In this document: in pieces, positions 9,455 through 18,166 of the stretch
Position numbering within the stretch: position 1 is the stretch's first letter
Layout of the letters: every line of letters begins with the position of its first letter
Assembly (NCBI RefSeq): GCF_900106765.1
Contig: NZ_FNNG01000002.1
Location: 342,214 to 406,213, forward strand
Direction: 5' to 3'
Origin: Tepidimicrobium xylanilyticum
GTDB taxonomy: Bacteria > Bacillota > Clostridia > Tissierellales > Tepidimicrobiaceae
Length of the DNA: 64,000 nucleotides
The notes under the pieces: model-generated
The model's input: the letters and a program-made list of their open reading frames with translations, nothing else
Database searches by the model: none
What the model was told of the DNA's origin: nothing
Program-made: the position numbers and the translations under genes

Positions 9455-11119
9455 TTAGTGAACACTAATATCAGCACCACCTATAAACTCCCTCAATATC
9501 GAATTAGGTGGAATCAAGCTTTCGTCTTCAATATCGATAAAATACTTTAAAAATTGTAATAATCTTCTGGCTTCCGAATAGTAGAGGCTGCTATTGTCCA
9601 CAGTGCTTAAAAGAGGAATAGCGTGTTTCTTCAGAACTGATAGTTCGTATACTAAAGCTGAATCGAACATGACATCTGCCTCTTCCTGGTATGGGAATAT
9701 GTTTTTTTCTTCCCCTTTAATAACCCCTCCCCATAATTCAAAGGTCCTAAATACATCATTACCTCTAAATTTACTATCTCTTACTAATCTTCTAATAAAC
9801 CGAGTATCGGTGGTAGTAATCCTATTATGGGCATCTATGTTAAGCTGTGTTAAGGCTGAAATATAAATTTTAAACTTATTCTTTTCCGGAATATGTTCTG
9901 TCAATCTGGGATTTAATCCATGGATTCCCTCAACTATAATAGGATGATCTTTATCCACTCTGATTTTAACACCAGAATTTTCGCTTTTCCCGGTGATGAA
10001 ATTGTATTTTGGCAGTTCAATCTCCTGCCCTTCCAACAATCTTACTAAATCTTCATTTAACCTTTCCAAATCTATGGCCTCAATAGATTCAAAGTCGAAT
10101 TCTCCTTTTTCATTCAATGGAGTCTTATCCCTGTCCACAAAATAGTCGTCTACAGAGATAGCTATCGGTCTTTTCCCATTGACTTTTAAGTGTATCGCCA
10201 ACCTTTGAGCAAAGGTAGTTTTCCCTGAAGATGAAGGACCCGCTATTAAGATTATATTAATATCATCATCTTTACAAATTTCATCTGCTATATGCCCAAT
10301 CTTTTTTTCATGTAAGGCTTCTGATATTCGAATAACTTCTCCAATTTCTCCATTTAATACTTTCTCATTTAAGGAACCTAAAAAAGCTAAATCTAATATA
10401 CTAGCCCATTCATTGGCTTCTTTAAATACCTTTGCTAATTTTTTATGCTCCTTAAATTTAGGGATATTGTCTATGGAGTCCTTATTTGGAAATAGAATTA
10501 TAACCCCAGGATAATAATATTTTAAATCGAATAATCTTACATAACCGGTAGAAGGAGCTAAATAGCCATGAAACCCATCGATGTGATCTCCAATCCTATA
10601 AATTTGAATCTCTTCCCTTTCTAATGTCTTATAAAGCCTAACCTTATCATAATAGCCTTGTTTTTCAAACAAGGCAATACCTTCCTCTGCAGGTACCTTT
10701 TCTCTAATTATAGGTAGATCCTTTTCTATTATAGCCACCATTTTATCCTTTATCATCTCAATCTCACTAAAACCTATGGATTTTCCCCCTTGTAATTCAG
10801 CATAAAGACCATCCCCTATAGAATGTTCTATTTTAACTGTACATTGGGGAAATATCTCTTCGCATGCCATTATGAATATGGCAGATATGGTCCTAGCATA
10901 TATCTTATTTCCATCTTCATCTTTCAGGGATAAAAATTTTATATTCACATTTTCGTGAATTTTCTTCTGTAGATGGTATATTTGATTATTAATTCTTGCG
11001 CCTAGATAATTCTTATAATCCTTTCCAAAAAGCTGTTTAGATATGTCCTCTAGTTTAATTCCCCTTTCTACTACAAATTCCCCTTTTCCTTCAACATTTA
11101 CTTTAATCCTTTCATTCAT
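9455..11119 (-). CDS. Nucleoside (uridine) kinase with N-terminal TGS and ThrRS-editing-like domains
   Basis: About 554 residues. The N-terminus resembles the TGS domain and the second additional (editing) domain of threonyl-tRNA synthetase (VERGIKLEDISKQLFG; a region around 150-190 with HIDGFHGYLAPSTGYV). A P-loop uridine kinase domain follows, with Walker A GPSSSGKTT near residue 290 and SVDDYFVDRDKTP. This fusion is a known Firmicute/Thermotoga-type family annotated as nucleoside kinase; its biological substrate is unsettled. The ATG at 11119 has GGAGGT eight bases upstream, whereas a TTG five codons earlier is part of that site. It lies between rluA-type and glsA genes with tiny gaps. Confidence 0.88.
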   Translation of the reverse strand: MNERIKVNVEGKGEFVVERGIKLEDISKQLFGKDYKNYLGARINNQIYHLQKKIHENVNIKFLSLKDEDGNKIYARTISAIFIMACEEIFPQCTVKIEHSIGDGLYAELQGGKSIGFSEIEMIKDKMVAIIEKDLPIIREKVPAEEGIALFEKQGYYDKVRLYKTLEREEIQIYRIGDHIDGFHGYLAPSTGYVRLFDLKYYYPGVIILFPNKDSIDNIPKFKEHKKLAKVFKEANEWASILDLAFLGSLNEKVLNGEIGEVIRISEALHEKKIGHIADEICKDDDINIILIAGPSSSGKTTFAQRLAIHLKVNGKRPIAISVDDYFVDRDKTPLNEKGEFDFESIEAIDLERLNEDLVRLLEGQEIELPKYNFITGKSENSGVKIRVDKDHPIIVEGIHGLNPRLTEHIPEKNKFKIYISALTQLNIDAHNRITTTDTRFIRRLVRDSKFRGNDVFRTFELWGGVIKGEEKNIFPYQEEADVMFDSALVYELSVLKKHAIPLLSTVDNSSLYYSEARRLLQFLKYFIDIEDESLIPPNSILREFIGGADISVH

Positions 11120-11140
11120 TTTACCTACCTCCAATTCCCA

Positions 11141-12112
11141 TTATAAACCAAATAGTTCTCTTTCTATCTGAGTAAACTTTTTACCCGGTTCTGCTGTAAA
11201 TTCCCTGCCATTTAAATAGCTTAATGGTTCACCTATTTCATTAAATTTAATTTTATTGCTATGGAGTAATTGGTAGTTCAGTCCATATTTTTTCATAAAA
11301 TATTCATTAATACTTTTGCTACCATACTTCACATCTCCAATTATTGGATTGCCAATAGAAGCCAAATGTGCTCTAATCTGGTGGGTTCTACCCGTTATAA
11401 GCTGCACTTCAAGTAAAGTATAGGGGGGTGAAAAGGCAATAACTTTTATACTCGTTGTTATTTTCTTTGAATCCTCCTTTTTCCCAAGGGTTACTTCCAC
11501 CTTATTTAATTCAGCATCTTTTACCAAATACCCTTCCATAATCCCATCTTTTTTTATTTCCCCTTTGACTATGGTTTTATAATACCTTTCGATATTTCTA
11601 TCCTTAATTGCTTGGTTGATTAGCTTTAAAGCTCCATAATTTTTGGCCCCTATAATTATCCCACTGGTGTTTCTATCTAACCTATTACAAATAGCTGGGG
11701 TAAAAGTCTTTTCAATCCTAGGACAGTATTCTCCCTTTTTATAAAGGTAATGAACCATACCATCTACTATATTGTTACCATACTCCTTATTAGCAGAGTG
11801 AGATAAAATCCCCACTGGCTTATTTATCAAAATTATATTCTCATCTTCATAGATTATGTTGAGCCTTAAAGAACTTTTATCCATTTGATCTTTTTCTATG
11901 AATTTTTCTATAGTATTATCGGATAAGTATAACTGTATGGTATCTCCTTCATAGATTATTGTGTCAGGAGTAGTTTTGCTGTTGTTCAATTTAATATTTT
12001 TCTTTCGAATCATCTTATAAATAAAACTTAATGGTGCTTTAGATAGGTATTTTTTTAAGAATCTATCTATTCTTTGACCACTATCATTCTTGCTAATATT
12101 TAACTCTTTCAA
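11141..12112 (-). CDS. RluA-family pseudouridine synthase (23S rRNA/tRNA type)
   Basis: RNA-modifying enzyme of 323 residues converting uridine to pseudouridine. An S4-like RNA-binding domain lies at residues 1-70 (GQRIDRFLKKYLSKA). The catalytic block is HRLDRNTSG in context (CNRLDRNTSGIIIGAK) with the essential Asp. C-terminal TGRTHQIRAHLASIG and GDVKYG complete the RluA/RluC/RluD signature. The TTG start follows GTGAGGAAAG. It is the first gene of the minus-strand run that continues to glsA, and is divergent from the small MltG-like gene. Exact RNA target cannot be told from sequence. Confidence 0.92.
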   Translation of the reverse strand: MKELNISKNDSGQRIDRFLKKYLSKAPLSFIYKMIRKKNIKLNNSKTTPDTIIYEGDTIQLYLSDNTIEKFIEKDQMDKSSLRLNIIYEDENIILINKPVGILSHSANKEYGNNIVDGMVHYLYKKGEYCPRIEKTFTPAICNRLDRNTSGIIIGAKNYGALKLINQAIKDRNIERYYKTIVKGEIKKDGIMEGYLVKDAELNKVEVTLGKKEDSKKITTSIKVIAFSPPYTLLEVQLITGRTHQIRAHLASIGNPIIGDVKYGSKSINEYFMKKYGLNYQLLHSNKIKFNEIGEPLSYLNGREFTAEPGKKFTQIERELFGL

Positions 12113-12215
12113 ACTTTCCTCACCTTTTTCTATTTCTTATGTTATAATTATATTATAAACAATAAAATAAGAAAACATATTCTCCATATAAAACGGATTA
12201 AAAGAGGTGGACTCT

Positions 12216-12716
12216 GTGAAAAACTTTATTGAAAAATTAAAGGATCTGCTATACGATGGTATTGATTACATAGTAATGGTTTTCATAATTGTAACGGTTG
12301 TACTAATAATAAATTGGCGATTAGATGGGTTGTTTGCTAAGGACGCTGTTGATGACATTGTAAATAAGCCTACCAACGAGATTGAAAACAATCTGGATGA
12401 TGAGAATAGACATACTGACATTGAAGAAAATCCAAATAATGATGTTATAGATAATAGAAATAAAAACACAGGTGACAATGGGCAGAATAATATAGATGCA
12501 GAGGAAATTAAGGAGTTGGTAAAGATAACTATCCCTTCAGGGACTTTACCTCCAGAAATAGGTGATATTCTGGTAGCTAATGGTTTAATCAATAATAAGA
12601 ATGAATTTTTAAATAAAGTTATTGAATTAAAGATGGAAACAAAGTTAAAATCTGGAGAGTACGAAATAGAAAGAGGTCTTTCTATAGAAGATATAATAGG
12701 AATCCTAACAAAATAA
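12216..12716 (+). CDS. Small membrane protein with MltG/YceG-like N-terminal subdomain, no catalytic domain
   Basis: About 166 residues: one membrane segment (residues 18-36), a low-complexity Asn/Asp/Glu-rich spacer (about 50-95) and a C-terminal module beginning VKITIPSGTLPPEIGDIL and ending SGEYEIERGLSIEDIIGIL. That module matches the LysM-like subdomain at the start of endolytic transglycosylase MltG, but the catalytic part is absent. GTG at 12216 is preferred because GAGGTGG is eight bases upstream; an earlier GTG overlaps that site. Monocistronic, divergent from the pseudouridine synthase and closed by a shared terminator. Role in cell wall assembly is a guess from the domain. Confidence 0.75.
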   Translation: MKNFIEKLKDLLYDGIDYIVMVFIIVTVVLIINWRLDGLFAKDAVDDIVNKPTNEIENNLDDENRHTDIEENPNNDVIDNRNKNTGDNGQNNIDAEEIKELVKITIPSGTLPPEIGDILVANGLINNKNEFLNKVIELKMETKLKSGEYEIERGLSIEDIIGILTK

Positions 12717-12745
12717 GGATGAAGGCAAAACCTTCATCCTTATTA
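12714..12745. terminator. Bidirectional rho-independent terminator
   Basis: An 11-bp perfect stem (AAGGATGAAGG / CCTTCATCCTT) with a five-base loop sits between convergent genes and is flanked by A/T-rich tails on both sides. It serves the small MltG-like gene and the symporter gene. Confidence 0.85.
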
Positions 12746-13999
12746 TTATGCTTTTTCTCCTTTGGTTAGCTTCTTTTGCAGCCAATCCTTTCCTTCGATA
12801 ATCCTTGTTACCATCATGGAAGCCACTGTGTCTCCTGTTACATTTATCATAGTGGCTGGTGGGTCTACTAGGTAGCCAATGGTTGCAATAATTGGAAAGG
12901 CTTCTGGGGGAAATCCATATAGGTTGACTATTAGCATTTCTCCAATTAATCCACCACCGGGTACTCCTGACATTACCACTCCACTTAATACAGAAATTAC
13001 TATGGAGGTTATAAAAGTTCCCAATCCTTTATAGGGTATGCCAAATATACCAAATAAAAATGATATCTTTAATATGGCACTCAAGCAGGAGCCATCCATA
13101 TGGGCAGTAGCCCCAATGGGAATTACAATATCTCTAATGTCCTTTGGTACTCCTATTCTCTTTGCTGCACTTAAATTTACGGGTACTGTAGCAATACTAC
13201 TTTGGGTTGCTATTGAAGTAATTGCTACGGGAAATATGTTTTTAAAATAAACCTTAACTCCTTCCATTCCACCAGCAAAGTAGGAATAGAAGAAAAAGGC
13301 AATAAAAAAGTACAGAATGCAAATTGGATAATAAACAACCATGGCCCTTGCATAGGAACCCAATAGTTCAGGTCCAAATTCCCCTATTAACGCTGCAAAA
13401 TAGGCTCCCAAACCAATAGGTGCATAGTACATAATAAGGGATACCATTTTTAAGAATACATCGGACAATAGATTTAATAAATCTGAAATAGATTTTGCTT
13501 TTTCCCCTAATAAGCTAATACATATCCCAAAGAAGATCGAAAATATTATCAATGGAAGCATATTCCTCCTAGATATTAATTCGGGAAAATCGCTAACCGT
13601 TATAGCCTTAACTATTTGTTCTCCCGTCTTCAAGGGAGCTATCTCCTCTGTTGCCTCTAAAGCGATATTTACTCCTTTAGCAGGAGGATATACATTCACT
13701 ACAACTATCATTATTATTGAAGCTATAAGTCCAGTAACCATAAATACCAAAAGCATATTTCCTATAATTTTACCTAACCTTTTCATGTCTACTATACTGG
13801 ATACTGCACTTGATATGGTTACGAACACCAATGGTACTACTATTGTAAACATGATGTTTAAAAAAATATCTCCAAAGGGTTTAAAAATAGAGGCTTTTTC
13901 ACCCATAATAAGGCCTATTATACTGCCTATTATTATAGATGATAACAATATAATGGGAAACCTATAATAAGTCCAAAAACTCTTTTTAGTCTCTGTCAT
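12746..13999 (-). CDS. Dicarboxylate/amino acid:cation symporter (DAACS family)
   Basis: Sodium- or proton-coupled importer of glutamate, aspartate, C4-dicarboxylates or serine/threonine, 417 residues, multi-spanning. Family hallmarks are the serine-rich re-entrant loop (SIATQSSIATVPVN), IVIPIGATAHMDGSC, and the C-terminal IATIGYLVDPPATMINVTGD. GGAGGTATCTGT precedes the ATG. It stands alone between a terminator and a hairpin behind dapF. The family is certain, but sequence does not settle whether it takes up glutamate/aspartate or another substrate. Confidence 0.92.
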   Translation of the reverse strand: MTETKKSFWTYYRFPIILLSSIIIGSIIGLIMGEKASIFKPFGDIFLNIMFTIVVPLVFVTISSAVSSIVDMKRLGKIIGNMLLVFMVTGLIASIIMIVVVNVYPPAKGVNIALEATEEIAPLKTGEQIVKAITVSDFPELISRRNMLPLIIFSIFFGICISLLGEKAKSISDLLNLLSDVFLKMVSLIMYYAPIGLGAYFAALIGEFGPELLGSYARAMVVYYPICILYFFIAFFFYSYFAGGMEGVKVYFKNIFPVAITSIATQSSIATVPVNLSAAKRIGVPKDIRDIVIPIGATAHMDGSCLSAILKISFLFGIFGIPYKGLGTFITSIVISVLSGVVMSGVPGGGLIGEMLIVNLYGFPPEAFPIIATIGYLVDPPATMINVTGDTVASMMVTRIIEGKDWLQKKLTKGEKA

Positions 14000-14071
14000 A
14001 CAGATACCTCCTATTTCTAGTAGTTTTACATTGCAAATAATTACTGATTTGATAATCCCAAATTGCTTTAA

Positions 14072-14096
14072 GGCTATAATCCTTCAATATATAGCC
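14072..14096 (-). other. Hairpin between dapF and the symporter gene
   Basis: A 7-bp inverted repeat, GGCTATA / TATAGCC, separated by 11 bases, 22 bp below the dapF stop. No strong T-tract follows, so it may be a weak terminator or RNA-processing element. The rest of this 119-bp gap shows nothing else clear. Confidence 0.4.
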
Positions 14097-14118
14097 CAAA
14101 ACTTACATATTATCCAAT

Positions 14119-14952
14119 TTAAATTAAAAACCTTCCATCACATATTCTATTAGCACCACCTTTCATATAGATTTCTCCATTATTTCCTAGTTCCACTTGT
14201 AATTCTCCACCTTCAGTTTTAACATGGACTTTTTTCCCCAATTTCCCTAAATAGTTTCCTACAACCACACTGGCACAGGAACCAGTTCCACATCCTAAAG
14301 TTCTTCCAGCCCCCCTTTCCCAAGTATATATGTCTATGTTATTTTTATCTACTATTTTTACAAAGTTTACATTGATTTTTGATGGAAACAGGGGATGATT
14401 CTCTAATTTACTACCAATCCCATTTATATCTATATTATCTACGTAATCAATGAATATGACCAAATGGGGAACCCCTAGAAGAACTGCAGAAAATACAAAA
14501 TCCTTCCCATCTACATTAATAGCTTCTTCTATCACTTTATCCCTATCCATGTTTACAGGAATATCTTTTGGATTGAAATTTGGCCTTCCCATGTTTACTC
14601 TAATGCTTTTTACTAAACCTCTTGTATCCGTTTCCAGCCATATAGTTTTAATCCCAGCTAAAGTCTCTACCTGAAATACCTCTCTATCTACCAATCCTTC
14701 TTCATAAGCATATTTAGAAAAACACCTTATTCCATTTCCACACATTTCCCCTTCTGAACCATCGGAGTTATAATAAATCATTTTAATATCAGCCACATCC
14801 GATTTTTCACAAACTAGTATTCCATCTCCTCCTACGGAAAAATGTCTATGACAATATCGTTTTGCTAAACTCCCATAGTCTTCAATTCTATACTTAAATC
14901 CATTAAATACAATAAAATCGTTGCCCGCAGCTTCCATTTTTGTAAACTCCAT
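14119..14952 (-). CDS. dapF: Diaminopimelate epimerase
   Basis: Interconverts LL- and meso-diaminopimelate for lysine and peptidoglycan synthesis. At 277 residues it has the normal family length. Both catalytic cysteines are present: Cys71 in MCGNGIRC and Cys221 in GCGTGSCAS. The N-terminal block MEAAGNDFIVF and RTLGCGTG are diagnostic. AGGAGAT lies before the ATG. It is transcribed alone; other dap genes are not in this window. Meso-DAP (or lysine) use links it loosely to the murein-peptide genes at the left edge. Confidence 0.97.
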   Translation of the reverse strand: MEFTKMEAAGNDFIVFNGFKYRIEDYGSLAKRYCHRHFSVGGDGILVCEKSDVADIKMIYYNSDGSEGEMCGNGIRCFSKYAYEEGLVDREVFQVETLAGIKTIWLETDTRGLVKSIRVNMGRPNFNPKDIPVNMDRDKVIEEAINVDGKDFVFSAVLLGVPHLVIFIDYVDNIDINGIGSKLENHPLFPSKINVNFVKIVDKNNIDIYTWERGAGRTLGCGTGSCASVVVGNYLGKLGKKVHVKTEGGELQVELGNNGEIYMKGGANRICDGRFLI

Positions 14953-15024
14953 TTTTATCTCCTTTCTAAGGGTACATCCAAAATTAACTAAATAATACTT
15001 CCCATATAGAATCTTTACAATCTT

Positions 15025-15050
15025 AAAATAGCAGCTTTTGCTGCTATTTT
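15025..15050 (-). terminator. Terminator overlapping the stop codon of the 15.0-15.6 kb gene
   Basis: An 11-bp perfect stem (AAAATAGCAGC / GCTGCTATTTT) with a four-base loop. The hairpin begins within the stop codon of the upstream unknown gene. The U-tract is short, so termination efficiency is uncertain. Confidence 0.7.
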
Positions 15051-15600
15051 AATATTTTTCGTTGATATATTCATCTATAAGTGACTTTTTTTTCTCATCA
15101 ATAAAAACCCCTTCCTCCTTTAATATATCCAATAACCAAGAACTGGTTGAATGGAATATAGCATCTTTATAATCTAGTAATACGATTTCGTATAGTTTAT
15201 CCTGTAAATACTTAGACTCTACCTGAATAAAATAGGCTTCCACATTCTTAAATTCCAAAAATCGCAATAATTCCAAGGTTGCTTTATCCTTTAAGTGATA
15301 GTATTCATTACCAATATTTTTATAATGAATATGGTATTTATCATGTTTTCTAAACTTTTTTATATCCTTGGATAGCATAATATAATACTTAGCTAATACA
15401 TTATAGTATTGATAGTTATACATACCTTTTTCAAAGCTATCGATTTTTGAAAAGGGCTTAATATTCATTGATTGCACAAAGTTAAAATTATACTCCAAAA
15501 ATTCTTTTTTAGAAATATCCCCATTTGTATATTGGATTATCAGGGAAGTCCTATTTTGAAAAAAAGTTTCAAATAATCCCCTTCTTTTAAACTGTGCCAA
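15049..15600 (-). CDS. Conserved hypothetical protein, 183 aa
   Basis: A soluble, basic and aromatic-rich protein with no signal peptide or membrane segment. The N-terminus (QFKRRGLFETFFQNRTSLI) and a central run rich in Tyr, Lys and His look alpha-helical. No catalytic motif is recognised. The TTG start has AGGGTG six bases upstream. It sits between the RsuA-type synthase and dapF with its own terminator. It may be one of the small DUF families restricted to clostridia and relatives; no function can be assigned. Confidence 0.75.
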   Translation of the reverse strand: MAQFKRRGLFETFFQNRTSLIIQYTNGDISKKEFLEYNFNFVQSMNIKPFSKIDSFEKGMYNYQYYNVLAKYYIMLSKDIKKFRKHDKYHIHYKNIGNEYYHLKDKATLELLRFLEFKNVEAYFIQVESKYLQDKLYEIVLLDYKDAIFHSTSSWLLDILKEEGVFIDEKKKSLIDEYINEKY

Positions 15601-15649
15601 TTATAACACCCTATCTAAATTAAAGCTTTTAATTGATTATATCACAATT

Positions 15650-16375
15650 TTATTTTTTTTCCTTCAGTAATTTAATTTCTTCTTCTATTAATTCCCTATA
15701 CTGACCTAATTTCAAGCTTTTATCTAGTTCTATTGGGCCAAACTTAATTCTTTTGAGATAAACCACCTCCATATTTAATGCTTTGAACATCCTTTTCACC
15801 TGATGAAATTTTCCTTCTTTGATAGTCAATTCTACCTTAGAAATAAAGCCTGGTTCTAATATTTTCAATCTAGAAGGTAATGTTTTATATCCATCTTCCA
15901 ATATTAGGCCCTCTTGAAATTGAATTATATGTTTTTCATCAACAAATCCTTCTACCTCCACATAATAAGTCTTATCCACTCCCTTTTTAGGTGATAATAA
16001 TTCATGGACCAATTTCCCATCATTAGTTAAAATCAATAATCCTTCTGTATCCTTATCCAGCCTTCCTGCAGGAAAGAGATTAAAACTCAAGTATTCATCT
16101 TCTAGAAGATCTATTACAGTCCTATTTATTGGATCAAAAGTTGATGAGATTACACCCTTTGGCTTATTCATCATAATATAAATATATTTTCTATACTCTA
16201 TTTCTATTCCATCTACTACTATACTATCATTATATGGGTCGATTTTGTAATCATTCTTATCTATTGCTTCACCATTTATTAATACCCTACCTTCCTTTAT
16301 TATCCTCTTTACATCTTTTCTGCTCCCATATCCCATATGGGATAAAATTTTATCTAATCTTTCAAATTTACTCAT
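15650..16375 (-). CDS. RsuA/RluB-family pseudouridine synthase
   Basis: rRNA modification enzyme of 241 residues. An N-terminal S4 domain (RLDKILSHMGYGSRKDVKRII) is followed by the RsuA-type catalytic motif AGRLDKDTEGLLILTNDG with the essential Asp, and by GKFHQVKRMFKAL. The pattern is closest to the RsuA subgroup (16S U516) though RluB/RluF specificity cannot be ruled out. It is transcribed separately from its neighbours and is divergent from the DUF1540 gene. Confidence 0.92.
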   Translation of the reverse strand: MSKFERLDKILSHMGYGSRKDVKRIIKEGRVLINGEAIDKNDYKIDPYNDSIVVDGIEIEYRKYIYIMMNKPKGVISSTFDPINRTVIDLLEDEYLSFNLFPAGRLDKDTEGLLILTNDGKLVHELLSPKKGVDKTYYVEVEGFVDEKHIIQFQEGLILEDGYKTLPSRLKILEPGFISKVELTIKEGKFHQVKRMFKALNMEVVYLKRIKFGPIELDKSLKLGQYRELIEEEIKLLKEKK

Positions 16376-16478
16376 AGTATTCTCCTTGAATAGATTTTTA
16401 AGTATAAATCATTTATAAAATCACAAACTAATTATAGTCAAAATAAATTATATTTTAAATAAAGGAGAGAATGTAAAC

Positions 16479-16673
16479 ATGCGTGTAGAGAAAAATAATG
16501 AACCTTTAGAAGGAGTAAAATGTGTTGTAAATACCTGCCATTATTATGTTTCCGGTGACCAATGTAGTGCTGCAAAAATAGAAATTCAACCTAGAAATGC
16601 TAGCTCAACCGAAGAAACAGATTGTGCAACCTTTAGGCCTGGAAACACTAACAACACTCAATCCATCCACTGA
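16479..16673 (+). CDS. DUF1540 domain protein (small Cys-rich)
   Basis: A 64-residue protein with the DUF1540 pattern: V(K)CVVNTCHYYVSGDQCSA followed by ETDCATF, giving four conserved cysteines likely to bind metal. AAAGGAGAG precedes the ATG. It is monocistronic, with a 11-bp terminator right after the stop. DUF1540 proteins are common in spore-forming clostridia, often in several copies; their function is unknown. Confidence 0.88.
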   Translation: MRVEKNNEPLEGVKCVVNTCHYYVSGDQCSAAKIEIQPRNASSTEETDCATFRPGNTNNTQSIH

Positions 16674-16679
16674 TAGAGA

Positions 16680-16705
16680 TTAAGGCAGGAAACATCCTGC
16701 CTTAA
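16680..16705. terminator. Bidirectional terminator
   Basis: An 11-bp perfect stem (TTAAGGCAGGA / TCCTGCCTTAA) with a four-base loop lies between the convergent DUF1540 and radical SAM genes and overlaps the stop codon of the latter. Confidence 0.85.
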
Positions 16706-17661
16706 TACTTTAAATCTTTTCCTCTTAAGGCTTTCCCATTTAAATAATTGCATTTAGTTCCCTGTTTTGTATTCCTTTTTTTCATCTCCTCTACTATTTC
16801 GTCTCTTATCTTCCACCAGCTTTCATTCCAATTAACAAATATTGTATCTTCTTCAGGAGCTCTTCCAATAATCCTTTGAATTATTATATCTTCATCAAGA
16901 TACTCTAAAAATGTAATTACCCTTTCCTTATATTCTTCCTTGGAAATTAATTCTATTTTACCTTCTTCATATATCTTTCCTAATTCAGTATTTTTCACTA
17001 TATATAAAGCATGTAATTTTACTTCATCTACAGCTAAAGCAGATAAAATCTTTGCATTTTCAATTACATCCTCCATATTATCCCAAGGAAGATTCAATAT
17101 TAGATGAACACAAGTCCTAATCCCATATCTTTTACATCGGATTACAGCATCTATAAATTCAGCTAAGGAATGTCCTCGATTGATCCTCTTTAATGTATGG
17201 TAATTTACAGTTTGTAGTCCTAATTCCAAGGTTATTTCCATATCCCATTCCTCTTTAATAAGGGCTAGATATTCGAGATACTTATCGTTAATACAATCGG
17301 GTCTAGTGGATATGGATATTCCCACTACTCCCTCTATCATGGATTCTTCAATATACTTTTTGAATTTCTCAAAAGGCAAGTAAGTATTAGTAAAACTTTG
17401 AAAGTAGGAAATAAATTTTCGAGCCTTATACTTTTTGCTAATATACTCCTTATTCTTTTCCACCTGTTCCCTAACAGAAAGGATATTAGGAAGATTTTCA
17501 AAGGAACCTCCCTCTTCCCCACAAAAAATGCATCCTCTTTTTCCTACACATCCATCCCTATTAGGACAGGTAAGGGGAAGACTTATAGGGAGTTTATATA
17601 CCTTTTCACCAAACCTTTTCATTAGATATTTTGAATAAACGTTATATACAGTTATTTCCAC
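16702..17661 (-). CDS. Radical SAM protein, TIGR01212/YtqA-YhcC type
   Basis: Radical SAM enzyme of 319 residues. The family-specific N-terminal block TCPNRDGCVGKRGCIFC carries Cys32, Cys38, Cys44 and Cys47, of which three bind the 4Fe-4S cluster. Further landmarks are SYFQSFTNTY, GISISTRPDC and LELGLQT with HLILNLPWD. The GTG start has AAGGTGG upstream. Members of this family are conserved in Firmicutes and resemble the N-terminal half of Elp3, but the substrate is unknown. Upstream is a peroxiredoxin gene in the same direction. Confidence 0.9.
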   Translation of the reverse strand: MEITVYNVYSKYLMKRFGEKVYKLPISLPLTCPNRDGCVGKRGCIFCGEEGGSFENLPNILSVREQVEKNKEYISKKYKARKFISYFQSFTNTYLPFEKFKKYIEESMIEGVVGISISTRPDCINDKYLEYLALIKEEWDMEITLELGLQTVNYHTLKRINRGHSLAEFIDAVIRCKRYGIRTCVHLILNLPWDNMEDVIENAKILSALAVDEVKLHALYIVKNTELGKIYEEGKIELISKEEYKERVITFLEYLDEDIIIQRIIGRAPEEDTIFVNWNESWWKIRDEIVEEMKKRNTKQGTKCNYLNGKALRGKDLKY

Positions 17662-17701
17662 TTATTCCACCTTTCTAATTATTTGTCTTATCTAATCAAT
17701 C

Positions 17702-18157
17702 TTAGAATTCCAATTCATTCCTTATAAAATATAATACCTCTTCAGCATGACCTTTAGCCTTAACATTCCTAAATTCCTTTACCAATTTCCCACTTTTATC
17801 GAATACGAAAGTAGACCGTTCTACACCTATATATTCCCTTCCATACATCTTCTTTAGCTTCATAACTCCAAATAGATTATGGACTTCTTCCATTGGATCG
17901 CTTAAAAGAAGAAAGGGTATATTTTGCTTTTCCCTAAATTTAGCATGAGATTTTAAACTATCCCTACTTATACCCAGTATAACCGTATTCAATTTTTGAA
18001 ACTCATCATACAAATCTCGAAACTCAACAGCTTCAGTGGTGCAACCTGCTGTATTATCTCTTGAATAAAAATATAATACCACATTTTTACCTTTAAAATC
18101 CTCTAGGGAAATATCCTTCCCATCGGTTTCTTTTAAAGTAAAATTATATTTTGACAT
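17702..18157 (-). CDS. bcp: Peroxiredoxin, BCP/PrxQ type, 1-Cys form
   Basis: Thiol peroxidase of 151 residues that reduces hydroperoxides. The peroxidatic Cys39 lies in NTAGCTTEAVEFRD. Two deviations are visible: the residue five positions on, usually the resolving Cys of BCP proteins, is Val; and the Pro of the PxxxTxxC active-site motif is Ser32. So it should act as a 1-Cys enzyme, if active. It follows the Cof-type hydrolase gene by 9 bp and probably shares its transcript. Antioxidant role fits an anaerobe. Confidence 0.9.
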   Translation of the reverse strand: MSKYNFTLKETDGKDISLEDFKGKNVVLYFYSRDNTAGCTTEAVEFRDLYDEFQKLNTVILGISRDSLKSHAKFREKQNIPFLLLSDPMEEVHNLFGVMKLKKMYGREYIGVERSTFVFDKSGKLVKEFRNVKAKGHAEEVLYFIRNELEF

Positions 18158-18166
18158 ACTCCCCTC

